Of a stretch of DNA of 64,000 nucleotides, positions 17,878-26,163 are shown piece after piece. This DNA is from Amycolatopsis sp. EV170708-02-1. GTDB lineage: Bacteria > Actinomycetota > Actinomycetes > Mycobacteriales > Pseudonocardiaceae. Numbering within the stretch: position 1 is the first letter of the stretch; every line of letters starts with the position of its first letter. The translations under genes were made by a program, and so were the position numbers. Location of the stretch: NCBI RefSeq assembly GCF_022479115.1, contig NZ_CP092497.1, forward strand, positions 5,456,001-5,520,000. The letters run 5' to 3'. The notes under the pieces were generated by a model. That model searched no databases. It was not told the origin of the DNA and saw nothing but the letters and a program-made list of their open reading frames with translations.

Positions 17878-19306
17878 CCGTCCGAAGTGGAGCGAAACTC
17901 GTTCTCGTTCTCGCCGCCGCCTTGGTGACCACGGCGACCCCGGCGATCGCGTCGGCGGCACCGCCGCCGAAATGGGGTCCGTGCCCCGAAGAGGCGGCGG
18001 GCCTCGGCCTGGAATGCGGCACCATCCAGGTCCCGCTGGACTACCGGAACCCGGACGGGAAGACCATCGAGATCGCGATCTCGCGCCTGGCGAGCACGCG
18101 GCCGGAGAAGCGCCGCGGTGTACTGCTGACCAACACCGGCGGCCCCGGCGGCGAAGGGCTGGCCTATCCGGCGACCCTCAAGAAGCTGAACATCCCCCAA
18201 GAGGTGCTGGACAGCTACGACGTCATCGGGATGGACCCGCGCGGGGTCCACAACAGCACCCCGGTGACCTGCGGCCTGTCGCTCGCCGAGCATCCGACCA
18301 ACATCCCGAGGTACGCCCGAAACCCCGCCGACGTCACGGCTGAGGCCCGGCGGGTCGCCGCCGTCGCCGCGAAATGCGGTTCCTCGGCCACCGCCCCGCT
18401 CCTGCCGTACATGACCACCGCCAACACCGCCCGCGACATGGACCGGGTGCGCGAGGCGCTCGGCGAGCGGAAGGTGAACTACTTCGGCATCTCGTACGGC
18501 ACCTACCTCGGCTCGGTGTACACCTCGCTGTTCCCCGAGCGCAGCGACCGGTTCCTGATCGACAGCGCGACCGGCCCCGGCGGCTGGGACGCGACCTTCT
18601 CGCGGCTGTTCGGCCAGGGCGTCGAAGACCGCTTCCCGGACTTCGCCAAGTTCGCCGCTTCGAAGCCCGAATACGGCTTGGGCCGGACGCCGGCGCAAGT
18701 GACGGCGAAGTACTTCGAACTGGCCGCGCGGCTGGACAGGACACCGAGCCCGGACGGCTACAACGGCCAGGTGTTCCGCCACGTCACGTTCGCCGATCTC
18801 TACTACGACAAGAGCCTGCCGCATCTGGCCGAGACCTGGCGTGCGCTCGACACCGGGAAACCCGTGCCGGCTCCGGCCGCTGCGAGCTACCCGTCGGACA
18901 ACTACCTCGCGAGCCAGCTGCACGTGATCTGCAACGACTCCGACTGGCCGGAGGACGTCGGCACGTATCGGCGCAACGTCGCGATCGACCGGTTCCGGCA
19001 CCCGATGTTCGGCGCGGCGGCCGCGAACGTCACGCCGTGCGCGTTCTGGCCGTCCGAACCGATCGAGCCGCCCGTGAAGATCACCGATCGCGGCCCGTCG
19101 AACGTGCTGATCGTGCAGAACCTCCGCGACCCGGCGACGCCGCTGGCGGGGCACGGAAGCTGCGAGAGGCCTTCGGAGACCGCGCCAGGATGGTCACCGT
19201 CGACCAAGGCGGTCATCTGGCGTACCTGTTCAAGGACGACAAGTGCGCGAACGACCTCGCGACGGAGTTCCTGCTGACCGGGGCGCGGCACGATTTCGCC
19301 TGCTGA
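17874..19306 (+). pseudogene. Secreted S33 alpha/beta hydrolase (SlpD/E, tripeptidyl-aminopeptidase-like), frameshifted
   Basis: A signal peptide (1-28) is followed by an alpha/beta hydrolase with nucleophile Ser207 in FGISYGTYLG, the acid residue in NLRDPATP and the base in QGGHLAYLF. The frame breaks at the G run 19148-19151; one added G joins LRDPATPLAG to ARKLREAFGD and gives about 478 residues, normal for the family. Related enzymes trim peptides from exported proteins or inactivate peptide-like compounds. Overlap with the permease stop ties it to the ABC exporter. The convergent gene at 19314 is a paralogue. Confidence 0.85.
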
Positions 19307-19313
19307 TCCGGTG

Positions 19314-20777
19314 TCACGAGCGACAGGTGCGGTCGGCCGGGAGCCGTCCGCTCAGCAGGTAGTCCCGCACCGCCGTGTCGACGCACGCGTCACCCTTCAA
19401 GAACACCGAGTGGCGGTACGCGCCCTCCACTGTCACCAGACGCGATCCGGCGAGCGCCCTGCGCATGGCGAGTTGTCCCGCGTAGGGCGTCGCCGGGTCG
19501 CCGGTCGAGCCGAGGAGCAACGCCGGCGCGGTGGTGCGGATCCGGGTGGCGGGTTCGGCGGGAGCCACCGGCCAGAACGCGCACGGGGTGATGTTGCGGG
19601 CCATCGGGCCGAACAAGGGTTCGGCGGCGCGATGCTCTTCGATGTCCCGGTAGTAGGTCATCGGATCGCGGCCGGCCGCGCGATCGGCGCAGACCACCGG
19701 CGTCCCGGCCCGGTCGGTCGCGGAGCCGGAGCCCGTCGTCAGACCGTCGAGCAGCACGCTCAACGCGGGCGAAGGTGTGGCGGGCAGACCGGCCGCGGCG
19801 GATCGGAGAGTCCGCACGGTGGCGGTGAACTCGGCCTGCGAAGCGGGCCTGTCGTCATAAAGGTTCGCGAAGAACACATACGGCACCGTGTGACCGTCCA
19901 CTGTGTACTTCCCGACCGCGAACGGCCGCCGCTCGGCCGAACGCGCGACGTCCCGCACGGTCGCCAGGACCTCGTCCGCGGTCTCCCCCAGGCCCTGTCC
20001 CACCGCGGTCCGCGCCCAGTTCCGCAGCGCGGCGTCGAGCGGCGGCGCGGTCGGGCGGAGCAGGCCGGGGCCGAACGCCTCGGGGTCCACCGCCGAATCG
20101 AGCACGAACCGGTCGGCCCGCGAACCGAACATCTGGAGGTACACCGCGCCGAGGTACGTCCCGTACGAGGCGCCGATGTAGGAGATCTTCCGCTCGCCGA
20201 GCGCCGCGCGGATCAGGTCCATGTCCCGTGCGGTGTTGCGGGTCGACGCCGCCCGCAGCAACGCGGGGTCGTTGCCCGCACAACCGCGCGCCAGCTCCTT
20301 CGCGAGGGCCACGCTTTCGCCGAACGTCCTGAGATCCGGCCCAGCCGAACGCGTGAACGTGTCGGTCTTCCAGTCGCACCGCAGCGGCGAACTGCGCCCG
20401 ACGAACCGCGGATCCATGCCGACGAGGTCGTACCGCGCGGCGATCTCCGGCATGGATGGCCCCGCCAGGACCAATTCCCTCGCCGGGCCGCCCGGCCCGC
20501 CCGGATTGAGCAGCACCACGCCACGACGGCGCGCGGGATCGGTGGCCTTCATCCGCGCCAGCGCGAGAGTGATCCGGGGACCGTGCGGACGGCGGTAGTC
20601 GACCGGCACGGCGACGTCGGCGCATTGCGCGCCCGCCTTGTCCAGCTCCACGCCCACGCTGTCGCCGGGACCGGTCGCGCAACCGTGCCAGGTGATCGCG
20701 GGGGCCGCGACGGCGGTGGCCGGTGTCAACGCACCGGCGACCAGCAGTGCGATCAGGGCGGCTGTTTTCCTTGGCAA
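19314..20777 (-). CDS. Secreted S33 alpha/beta hydrolase (SlpD/E, tripeptidyl-aminopeptidase-like)
   Basis: 487 residues with a signal peptide (1-25). Catalytic residues: Ser204 in IGASYGTYLG, Asp in STGDPATPY and His in GAYRHSVFLKG. The hydrolase_4 C-terminal segment typical of this group carries the final Cys pair (DACVD, RTCRS). It faces the paralogue at 17874-19306 with 7 bases between stops. Acts outside the cell, probably on peptide N-termini; this is family knowledge, not shown here. Confidence 0.92.
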   Translation of the reverse strand: MPRKTAALIALLVAGALTPATAVAAPAITWHGCATGPGDSVGVELDKAGAQCADVAVPVDYRRPHGPRITLALARMKATDPARRRGVVLLNPGGPGGPARELVLAGPSMPEIAARYDLVGMDPRFVGRSSPLRCDWKTDTFTRSAGPDLRTFGESVALAKELARGCAGNDPALLRAASTRNTARDMDLIRAALGERKISYIGASYGTYLGAVYLQMFGSRADRFVLDSAVDPEAFGPGLLRPTAPPLDAALRNWARTAVGQGLGETADEVLATVRDVARSAERRPFAVGKYTVDGHTVPYVFFANLYDDRPASQAEFTATVRTLRSAAAGLPATPSPALSVLLDGLTTGSGSATDRAGTPVVCADRAAGRDPMTYYRDIEEHRAAEPLFGPMARNITPCAFWPVAPAEPATRIRTTAPALLLGSTGDPATPYAGQLAMRRALAGSRLVTVEGAYRHSVFLKGDACVDTAVRDYLLSGRLPADRTCRS

Positions 20778-20923
20778 CGCTGGCTCCCTTGATGTCGAAT
20801 TCCCGGGGCCAGGCTAGGAGCCGAGCTCGTGCGAGGGCGTCCGTCTGCGGTCGGAGGTGTCTAGCCCGCTGGGGGGCTTTTCTGGTGGCCTCGCTCGGTC
20901 GTGACTGGTCCGTTGGCGGCGGA

Positions 20924-20965
20924 CTGTGTGGATTTCGGGCGTTGGATGACCCGGAATCCACACAG
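20924..20965. repeat. Intergenic palindrome with CTGTGTGGATT ends
   Basis: Arms 20924-20939 and 20950-20965 pair over 16 bases with one mismatch, loop of 10. It may be an operator for the S33 hydrolase promoter or a structural repeat; no other copy was seen in the window. Confidence 0.65.
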
Positions 20966-20992
20966 TTGTGGGTGGTCGGTCCGGTAATGGGG

Positions 20993-21047
20993 CTTGATCA
21001 ACGGAGGATTGGGGACGTTGAGTGTCCCGGATCCTCCGTCGATCAAG
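20993..21047. repeat. Palindrome family B, copy 1
   Basis: Arms 20993-21016 and 21024-21047 (24 bases, three mismatches). The left arm begins CTTGATCAACGGAGGATT, identical over 18 bases to the copy at 58638. It lies between two minus-strand genes, HNH and S33. Confidence 0.8.
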
Positions 21048-21134
21048 GTATGGGTTGGCGCCGTGGTGGGTAGCCAGTTCGGTGGGCGCCGGGCCTTTGT
21101 CGGACTGGTCGCCTGATCGGGAGCTGCGGGTATG

Positions 21135-21173
21135 CCGAGGGGCCCGTCGCCTGGTGGCTGGCGGGCTCCTCGG
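21135..21173 (-). terminator. Terminator-like stem after the HNH gene
   Basis: Arms CCGAGGGGCCCG (from 21135) and CGGGCTCCTCGG (to 21173) pair over 12 bases with one mismatch, 2 bases beyond the HNH stop. Confidence 0.65.
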
Positions 21174-21175
21174 GC

Positions 21176-22459
21176 CTAGACGTTGTGCAGGGTGTTGCGG
21201 CGGGGTTTTCGGAGTGGGTCTCGGTATTGGGGTGGGATGAATTCCGGTAGTCCGTCGGCGGCCATGCGTACTTCCCAGTCGCCGTGGTGGATTAGCCGGT
21301 GGTGGAACCCGCAGAGCAGCACCAAGTTCCGGAGATCTGTGGGGCCGCCGTCTGCCCAGTGGTGAATGTGGTGGGCGTGGCAGTTCTTGGGTTTCCGATG
21401 GCAGCCGGGGAAGGCGCAGCCACCGTCGCGGATGTTCAACGCGCGTCTCTGGCCGGGTGTGACGAATCTTCGGAGGCGTCCCATGTCGAGGGGTTCGCCT
21501 GAGGTGCTCATGACGACTGGGAGCATGAGGCAGTCGCAGGCGGCGAGCCGGGCTTCGCGTGCGGTCATGGTGCCGACGAAGTCGAGGCAGGCGGTGCCGA
21601 GGCCGGATTTGAGTTCGTCGAGTCCGATGGTGACGTGGACGAGGGTGCGGTAGCCGCTGGTGCCGGGTTGGTCGGGGCAGGCGATGGCCAGGTCGAGGAG
21701 GTCGGCCCAGGCGTCTCCCAGGCGTTCGCATTTCATTCGCAGGTCGGCTTGGCCGAATTCGTCGACTGGCCGTGGCTGGGCATGTGCCTCCAACGCGGCG
21801 GCGGTGCGGGCGCCGGTTTCGTCGTCGAGGAGGCCGGTGAGTTTCCAGAAGCCGTCCTTGCGGCGTTCCAGAGTGATCTCGCGGCGTGGTTCCTTCGGCT
21901 CGGGTTCTTTGGGTTCCTTGCCGTCGGGATCCAACCAGCCCAGCAGGTTTGCTTCGGCCTTGGTGAGCTGTGCGGGTCCGGCATTCGGGGCCAAGTCGGC
22001 GAGGATCTTCTCCGCCTTCGCCCGATCCTCCGCAGAAGTATCGGCGGGAAGTCGTTTCAGGATCTCCAGGATCTGGTCGATCCGCTCGTTCCCGATCAGT
22101 CCTTCGGCGGCGACCGCGGCGGTGGCAGGCGCGATAGGCGGAACCTCGGTGCCGTCCAGAGCGCGCGTCGGGTTCAGGGCGATGGCCCGCTTCACGACCG
22201 CACCGGCCTCGGCGCGGGACAATCCCGCCACATCCGCAAACCAGCTGGCCGTACTGCCATGGCCATACAAATCCTTGACGCCCCGAGACTCGATCTCCGC
22301 CAAGAACTGCCCCAGCGCGGCAGTCGCCACCCGAATCACCCGCAGAGACTGCTGCACGCCATGCGCAAGCTCCAGCTTGCCAGCACGCCACAACTCCTGC
22401 GGCAACTCGGGAAGGAAGGTCTCGGACACACCTCCATCATACCCGAAGAAATCGAACAC
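21176..22459 (-). CDS. 13E12/DUF222 HNH endonuclease-like protein
   Basis: 427 residues. DUF222 (13E12 repeat) spans about 20-320, and an HNH nuclease motif follows at about 330-400: CAFPGCHR, HAHHIHHWADGG, NLVLLCGFHHRLIH. The GTG at 22459 is supported as a nearly leaderless start because a promoter (22469-22496) would begin transcription about 3 bases earlier; an in-frame GTG at 22429 is the alternative. A LexA-type box covers the transcription start, so DNA-damage induction is likely. Mycobacterial 13E12 genes include LexA-regulated members. Substrate and biological role are unknown. Confidence 0.88.
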   Translation of the reverse strand: MFDFFGYDGGVSETFLPELPQELWRAGKLELAHGVQQSLRVIRVATAALGQFLAEIESRGVKDLYGHGSTASWFADVAGLSRAEAGAVVKRAIALNPTRALDGTEVPPIAPATAAVAAEGLIGNERIDQILEILKRLPADTSAEDRAKAEKILADLAPNAGPAQLTKAEANLLGWLDPDGKEPKEPEPKEPRREITLERRKDGFWKLTGLLDDETGARTAAALEAHAQPRPVDEFGQADLRMKCERLGDAWADLLDLAIACPDQPGTSGYRTLVHVTIGLDELKSGLGTACLDFVGTMTAREARLAACDCLMLPVVMSTSGEPLDMGRLRRFVTPGQRRALNIRDGGCAFPGCHRKPKNCHAHHIHHWADGGPTDLRNLVLLCGFHHRLIHHGDWEVRMAADGLPEFIPPQYRDPLRKPRRNTLHNV

Positions 22460-22467
22460 GTGTTCGT
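22452..22467 (-). promoter_or_regulatory. LexA (SOS) box
   Basis: TCGAAC-N4-GTTCGT, 11 of 12 positions of the actinobacterial consensus TCGAAC-N4-GTTCGA; the inner 14 bases form a perfect palindrome. It spans the predicted transcription start of the HNH gene, an ideal repressor position. Confidence 0.75.
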
Positions 22468-22468
22468 A

Positions 22469-22496
22469 ATTTTAAGCGACCAGCAAACCGTGCCAA
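22469..22496 (-). promoter_or_regulatory. Promoter of the HNH gene
   Basis: Minus-strand TTGGCA (22496-22491), a 16-base spacer and TAAAAT (22474-22469). It predicts a start near 22462, three bases before the GTG at 22459. Confidence 0.6.
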
Positions 22497-22591
22497 CAAC
22501 ACTGAAGAGTGATACCACCCAGAACGAACGCCACGCGAAGAAAGCAATTAGTCAGAACGAGAAGCTCACGACCAGGCCCAGAAAGACCGAG

Positions 22592-22622
22592 CGCCCCGGA
22601 CCGGGGAATCCGGCCCGGGGCG
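22592..22622 (-). terminator. Hairpin after the DrrAB-type exporter operon
   Basis: Stem of 13 bases with one mismatch (22592-22604 with 22610-22622), loop GGAAT, lying 34 bases beyond the permease stop at 22656. Confidence 0.75.
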
Positions 22623-22655
22623 ACCCCCAGTAAAGCTCCCGGCACCGACGCCGGA

Positions 22656-23444
22656 TCAGCGGTCGCGTTCCTTGGCGAACAAGGACTTCGACCACACATA
22701 CCCGACGACCGAGAGCAGGACGCACCAGCCGATCGCGAGCCAGCCGCTGTTGCCGATCGGGGTTCCGAGCAGCAGGCCTCGAATGGTTTCGATGACCGGC
22801 GTGAACGGCTGATAGTCGGCGAACCAGCGCAGCCAGGCCGGCATGGAATCGGTGGGCACGAACCCGCTGCCGAGGAACGGCAGCAGCATGAAGATCATGG
22901 GTGTGTTGCTGGCCGTTTCCACGCTTTTGGCCGCCAGGCCCAGCGCCACCGAAAGCCAGGTGAGCGCGATGGTCAGCAGCAACAGCACGCCGACGACGGC
23001 GAACCATTCGCCGACACCCGCCGTCGGGGAGAACCCGATGAGCAGCGTGACCCCGAAGACCACGGCGAGCGCGAACGCCGTCTGGATGAGCGCGCCGACG
23101 ACGTGCCCGGTCAGTACCGAGGCCTTGCTGATCGCCATCGTGCGGAACCGCGCGATGATGCCCTCGGTCATGTCCGTCGCCACCGAGATCGCGGTGCCGA
23201 GAGCGGCGCTGCACACGGTGACGAGCAGGATGGCGGGCGTGACATAGCCGACGTACTCGGCCCGGCCGCCTCCGCCGCCGAGACCGTTCCCGAGCGTGCC
23301 GCCGAAAACGTAGACGAACAGCAGCAGGAACACGATCGGCTGCCCGATCAGCATGAGGGTGAGCGACGGATACCGTTGCATATGCCGGATGTTGCGGCGC
23401 AGCATGGTCGTCGAGTCGCGCATCGACAGGGACAGGGTGCTCAT
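22656..23444 (-). CDS. ABC-2 permease, DrrB family
   Basis: 262 residues with six hydrophobic helices between about 30 and 255, the usual DrrB/ABC-2 membrane topology; the Gly-rich loop near residue 55 is periplasmic. Its ATG overlaps the stop of the ATPase gene (ATGA), so the subunits are made in step. DrrAB-type exporters move hydrophobic drugs or lipids outward. Last gene of a four-gene operon; a GC-rich hairpin follows. Confidence 0.92.
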   Translation of the reverse strand: MSTLSLSMRDSTTMLRRNIRHMQRYPSLTLMLIGQPIVFLLLFVYVFGGTLGNGLGGGGGRAEYVGYVTPAILLVTVCSAALGTAISVATDMTEGIIARFRTMAISKASVLTGHVVGALIQTAFALAVVFGVTLLIGFSPTAGVGEWFAVVGVLLLLTIALTWLSVALGLAAKSVETASNTPMIFMLLPFLGSGFVPTDSMPAWLRWFADYQPFTPVIETIRGLLLGTPIGNSGWLAIGWCVLLSVVGYVWSKSLFAKERDR

Positions 23445-24391
23445 CGGGCCATCTCCTTGGTCGCTTCGGTCCGGTGACCGGTGAGGCTGAGGAACACGTC
23501 GTCGAGGTCCGGCGTGTGCACGGTGAGGCTGTCGACGGCGACGGCCTCGTCGTCGAGCCGGTCCAGGACGGCGCGCAGGGCGGCGACGGTGCCGTCGGTC
23601 GGCACGCGGAGCGCCAGCGCTTCTTCGTCCGAAGTGGACACTCGAAGCACTCGGGTCGCGTCGCGCAACGAGACCGCGTCGGGGAACTTCAGTTGCATGT
23701 GCCCGCCGGGCACGCGTCGCTTCAGTTCGTCGGGCGTGCCGAGCGCCACGATCCGGCCGCCGTCGAGGACGGCGACCCGGTCGGCGAGCTGATCCGCCTC
23801 CTCCAGATACTGCGTGGTGAGGAAGATCGTCACGCCGCCGTCGACGAGGTCGCGGATGATCTGCCACATCGTGCGGCGGCTGCGCGGGTCGAGGCCGGTG
23901 GTCGGTTCGTCGAGGAAGATGACCTTCGGGTCGCCGATCAGGGTCATCGCCAGGTCGAGTTTGCGGCGCATGCCACCCGAGAAGGTGGACGGCGTCTTCT
24001 TCGCGGCGTCGGTCAGCTCGAAGCGTTCCAGGAGTTCGGCGGCGCGCCTGCGGCCCTCGCGGCGCGGCAGATGGTGCAGATCCGCCATCAGGAACAGGTT
24101 CTCCTCGCCGGTGAGCAGATTGTCGACCGCGGAGAACTGGCCGGTGAGCCCGATCGAGGCGCGGACACCGTCCGGGTCGGTCGCCAGGTCGGCTCCGGCG
24201 ATGGTCGCGGCGCCGCCGTCCGGGGTGACCAAAGTGGACAGGATGTTGACAGTCGTGGTCTTGCCCGCGCCATTGGGGCCGAGCAAGGAGAAGACGGTGC
24301 CGGCCGGGACGTGCAGGTCGATGCCGTCCAAGATGACCTTGTCGCCGTAGGACTTGCGCAGTCCGGTCGCGGTGATGGCCGGGTTTCGCAT
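23441..24391 (-). CDS. ABC transporter ATP-binding protein, DrrA family
   Basis: 316 residues. Walker A GPNGAGKTT, signature FSGGMRRKLDLA, Walker B VIFLDEPTTGLD and the C-terminal DrrA extension (about 220-310) are all intact. It is the energising subunit of the DrrB-like permease encoded next. The gene begins 11 bases after the DUF4097 stop. The same order (small DNA-binding protein, DUF4097, DrrA, DrrB) occurs in other actinobacteria, to my knowledge without an assigned substrate. Confidence 0.93.
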   Translation of the reverse strand: MRNPAITATGLRKSYGDKVILDGIDLHVPAGTVFSLLGPNGAGKTTTVNILSTLVTPDGGAATIAGADLATDPDGVRASIGLTGQFSAVDNLLTGEENLFLMADLHHLPRREGRRRAAELLERFELTDAAKKTPSTFSGGMRRKLDLAMTLIGDPKVIFLDEPTTGLDPRSRRTMWQIIRDLVDGGVTIFLTTQYLEEADQLADRVAVLDGGRIVALGTPDELKRRVPGGHMQLKFPDAVSLRDATRVLRVSTSDEEALALRVPTDGTVAALRAVLDRLDDEAVAVDSLTVHTPDLDDVFLSLTGHRTEATKEMAR

Positions 24392-24402
24392 GGGGATTCC
24401 CT

Positions 24403-25248
24403 TCAGGAACGGTGGACGAGGATGTCGCCGACGGAGGTACCGGCGTGGACTTCGACCTTGTCGGTCGTTTCGCCGGGCGCGGTGGCGGCGGTCATGTCGT
24501 TGACGACGCGGCCGAAGCCGGTGTTCACGTCGAGCCAGGCGGCGCTGCCCTCGCGGATGCCGATTTCGACGTCCCCCAGCGAGGTTTCGAGGGTGAGCGT
24601 GCCCCTGGCCGCGTCGAGCACGCGGACGGATCCGTTGGCGGTCTTGGCTTCGACGCCGCTTTCGGCCTTGTCGACGGTGATGTCGCCGTTGGCCGAGCGG
24701 AGACGGATCGAGTCGGTGGCGGTCCCGATGTTGGTGGGCCCGTTGGAGTTCTTGACCACGGCGGTGCCCTCGATCGCGCCGACGTGCACGTGGCCGGAGC
24801 TCGTGCTGATGTCGGCGTTGCCTTCGGCGTGCTCGACGACGATGTTCCCGGACGCGGTGTGCAGTTTCAGCTCACCGGTGTGGTCCAGCCGGATGTGCCC
24901 GGTACCGGATTTGTAGCGGCAGCCACCGATCCGGCCGGTCACGGTCAGATCGCCGAGGCCGGTGCTCCCCTGCACCCGGGAGCCTGCGGGCAGTTCGATG
25001 GTCACGTCGATCGACCTCGTCCGCCTGGAGAAGTCGAGCAGGCGCATCTTCGGCGCGCGGACGGTCAAGGTGCCGCCGGAGAACTCGACGACGGTGCGCT
25101 TCGCGGCGTCGACGTCGGAGTCGTTGTTCTCGTCGAGCGGAGCGACTTCGACGACCGTGTCGGTGCGGTCTCCGGCGACGATCCGGACGTTGCCGACGAC
25201 CGGATCGAGGTCCGCGAGAATGGGTTCCGGGGTGGCGAAAGAAGGCAT
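24403..25248 (-). CDS. DUF4097 beta-strand repeat protein
   Basis: 281 residues, almost entirely short beta-strand repeats (for example GTGHIRLDHTGELKLHTASG and SSGHVHVGAIEG) that predict a beta-helix, as in the DUF4097/adhesin-like family. There is no signal peptide or membrane helix, so it is probably cytoplasmic despite the adhesin-like repeats. It lies between the ribbon-helix-helix regulator and the DrrAB exporter in one operon. Function unknown; a scaffold or sensor for the exporter is speculation. Confidence 0.88.
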   Translation of the reverse strand: MPSFATPEPILADLDPVVGNVRIVAGDRTDTVVEVAPLDENNDSDVDAAKRTVVEFSGGTLTVRAPKMRLLDFSRRTRSIDVTIELPAGSRVQGSTGLGDLTVTGRIGGCRYKSGTGHIRLDHTGELKLHTASGNIVVEHAEGNADISTSSGHVHVGAIEGTAVVKNSNGPTNIGTATDSIRLRSANGDITVDKAESGVEAKTANGSVRVLDAARGTLTLETSLGDVEIGIREGSAAWLDVNTGFGRVVNDMTAATAPGETTDKVEVHAGTSVGDILVHRS

Positions 25249-25299
25249 GGTTGTCCCCTCAGAAGTGGTGTGATCGGTGTTTGTGCTGGTCTAGGAGAT

Positions 25300-25815
25300 C
25301 TAGCTGACCCAGCCGGTGTAGCGCTGGACGCCGCGGTGGCCGCTCGCCGGGGCGGGCGGCGTGGCCCGCTCCGCCGGATGCAACGCCGCGGACGCGGCCC
25401 GCACGAGCCACGCGTTGACCGAACGGCCTTGCGCGGCCGCGGCTTCCTCGACGCGTGCCTTGAGGTGTTCCGGGAGCCGGAAGTTGATCCGGGCCGTGGC
25501 CCCTTCTTCGTCCGGCACCGGTGGCTCCGGCGCAGCAGGGGCCACGGGCGCGGCGGGTGCGGCCTGTTCGACCACGGGAAGCGTGACGGCGAAGCTGGCC
25601 TCCCCGGCACGCAGCCGGACCTCGACCGAACCCGGCGCGAGGTCACGGGTGATCTCGTCCGACGCGGCGGACAACGCGTCCAGCAGCGCGAGACGAATGG
25701 CCGACGCGAGCGGAGCGGTCAGGCGTTCGGCGAGCGCGCTCGCCTCGGCTCCCCCCGCTTCGGCGGCGACGGCGAGTTCCCGGCGAACGTTGTCCACAAA
25801 GGGCGTCAAATCCAT
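25300..25815 (-). CDS. Ribbon-helix-helix regulator (HicB/Arc-like)
   Basis: 171 residues from the ATG at 25815; the longer frame upstream only translates the operator array. The C-terminal RHH motif is clear (about 122-155: ARINFRLPEHLKARVEEAA followed by QGRSVNAWLVRAAS). An Ala/Pro-rich linker joins it to an N-terminal helical and beta region (1-95). No toxin gene is adjacent, so although automatic pipelines may name it HicB antitoxin, it is better seen as the regulator of the following DUF4097-DrrAB genes. A phased array of TGGCGCCA-like sites lies directly upstream. Confidence 0.85.
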   Translation of the reverse strand: MDLTPFVDNVRRELAVAAEAGGAEASALAERLTAPLASAIRLALLDALSAASDEITRDLAPGSVEVRLRAGEASFAVTLPVVEQAAPAAPVAPAAPEPPVPDEEGATARINFRLPEHLKARVEEAAAAQGRSVNAWLVRAASAALHPAERATPPAPASGHRGVQRYTGWVS

Positions 25816-25825
25816 GATGCCATCA

Positions 25826-25887
25826 TGGCACCACAGTGGCGCCAATGCAAGGCCATGTTGGTGCCACTTGGCGCCAAAGTGGCGTCT
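25826..25887 (-). promoter_or_regulatory. Phased operator array upstream of the RHH gene
   Basis: Eight-base boxes TGGCACCA (25826), TGGCGCCA (25837), TGGTGCCA (25859), TGGCGCCA (25869) and the weaker TGGCGTCT (25880); a degenerate AGGCCAT lies near 25848-25856. The spacing of 10-11 bases (one double gap bridged by the weak site) puts all boxes on one face of the helix. RHH proteins bind such arrays cooperatively, so autoregulation is likely. Confidence 0.75.
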
Positions 25888-26163
25888 ATGCAGGTCAGGG
25901 CTACTTTTGCCCCTTCGGCCAGTCTCGGCTGGCGGGGGAAGCAGGACACGGCCGAACGCGTTGCCGGGGCCGTTCGCGGCGGGCGAGAATCGCCACGAGC
26001 CGCGCGGGAAGGAAGCGACCCGCCGCCGGATGTGGGGGTCACCCGAGGCGGGCCGCTACCCGGATCCCACCGTACAAGAGGTCCACTCGCGTATGCGGGC
26101 AACGCTTTTTGTCCTTGCGGCTCTTGACAAATCAAAGATCCACAGTGGACGGAAGACGGACAC
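25888..26163. other. Intergenic region between RHH operator and LuxR gene
   Basis: About 276 bases without a convincing gene. A TTGACA at 26125-26130 on the plus strand could be the -35 of the LuxR gene, but no good -10 follows at the right distance. Nothing else stands out. Confidence 0.4.

Larger units (their letters stand above)
20778..21175. other. 398-base non-coding region with hairpins
   Basis: No convincing gene. It holds a 16-bp stem at 20924-20965, a family B palindrome at 20993-21047 and a terminator-like stem at 21135-21173. A shorter AGCCC/GGGCT stem followed by TTTT lies at 20863-20882 on the plus strand, where no gene would use it. The rest has no feature I can name, apart from the promoter and leader of the S33 gene that must lie near 20778. 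Confidence 0.6.

Noticed and set aside
20863..20882. Intrinsic terminator AGCCC/GGGCT followed by TTTT on the plus strand
   Set aside because: No plus-strand gene ends nearby and the stem is only 5 bp.
21176..22459. HNH gene as a homing endonuclease in a mobile element
   Set aside because: No intron, intein, flanking direct repeat or integrase is visible; the gene has its own SOS-type promoter.
25300..25845. HicBA toxin-antitoxin locus
   Set aside because: No toxin-sized gene lies next to the RHH gene; context and operator array point to regulation of the exporter operon.
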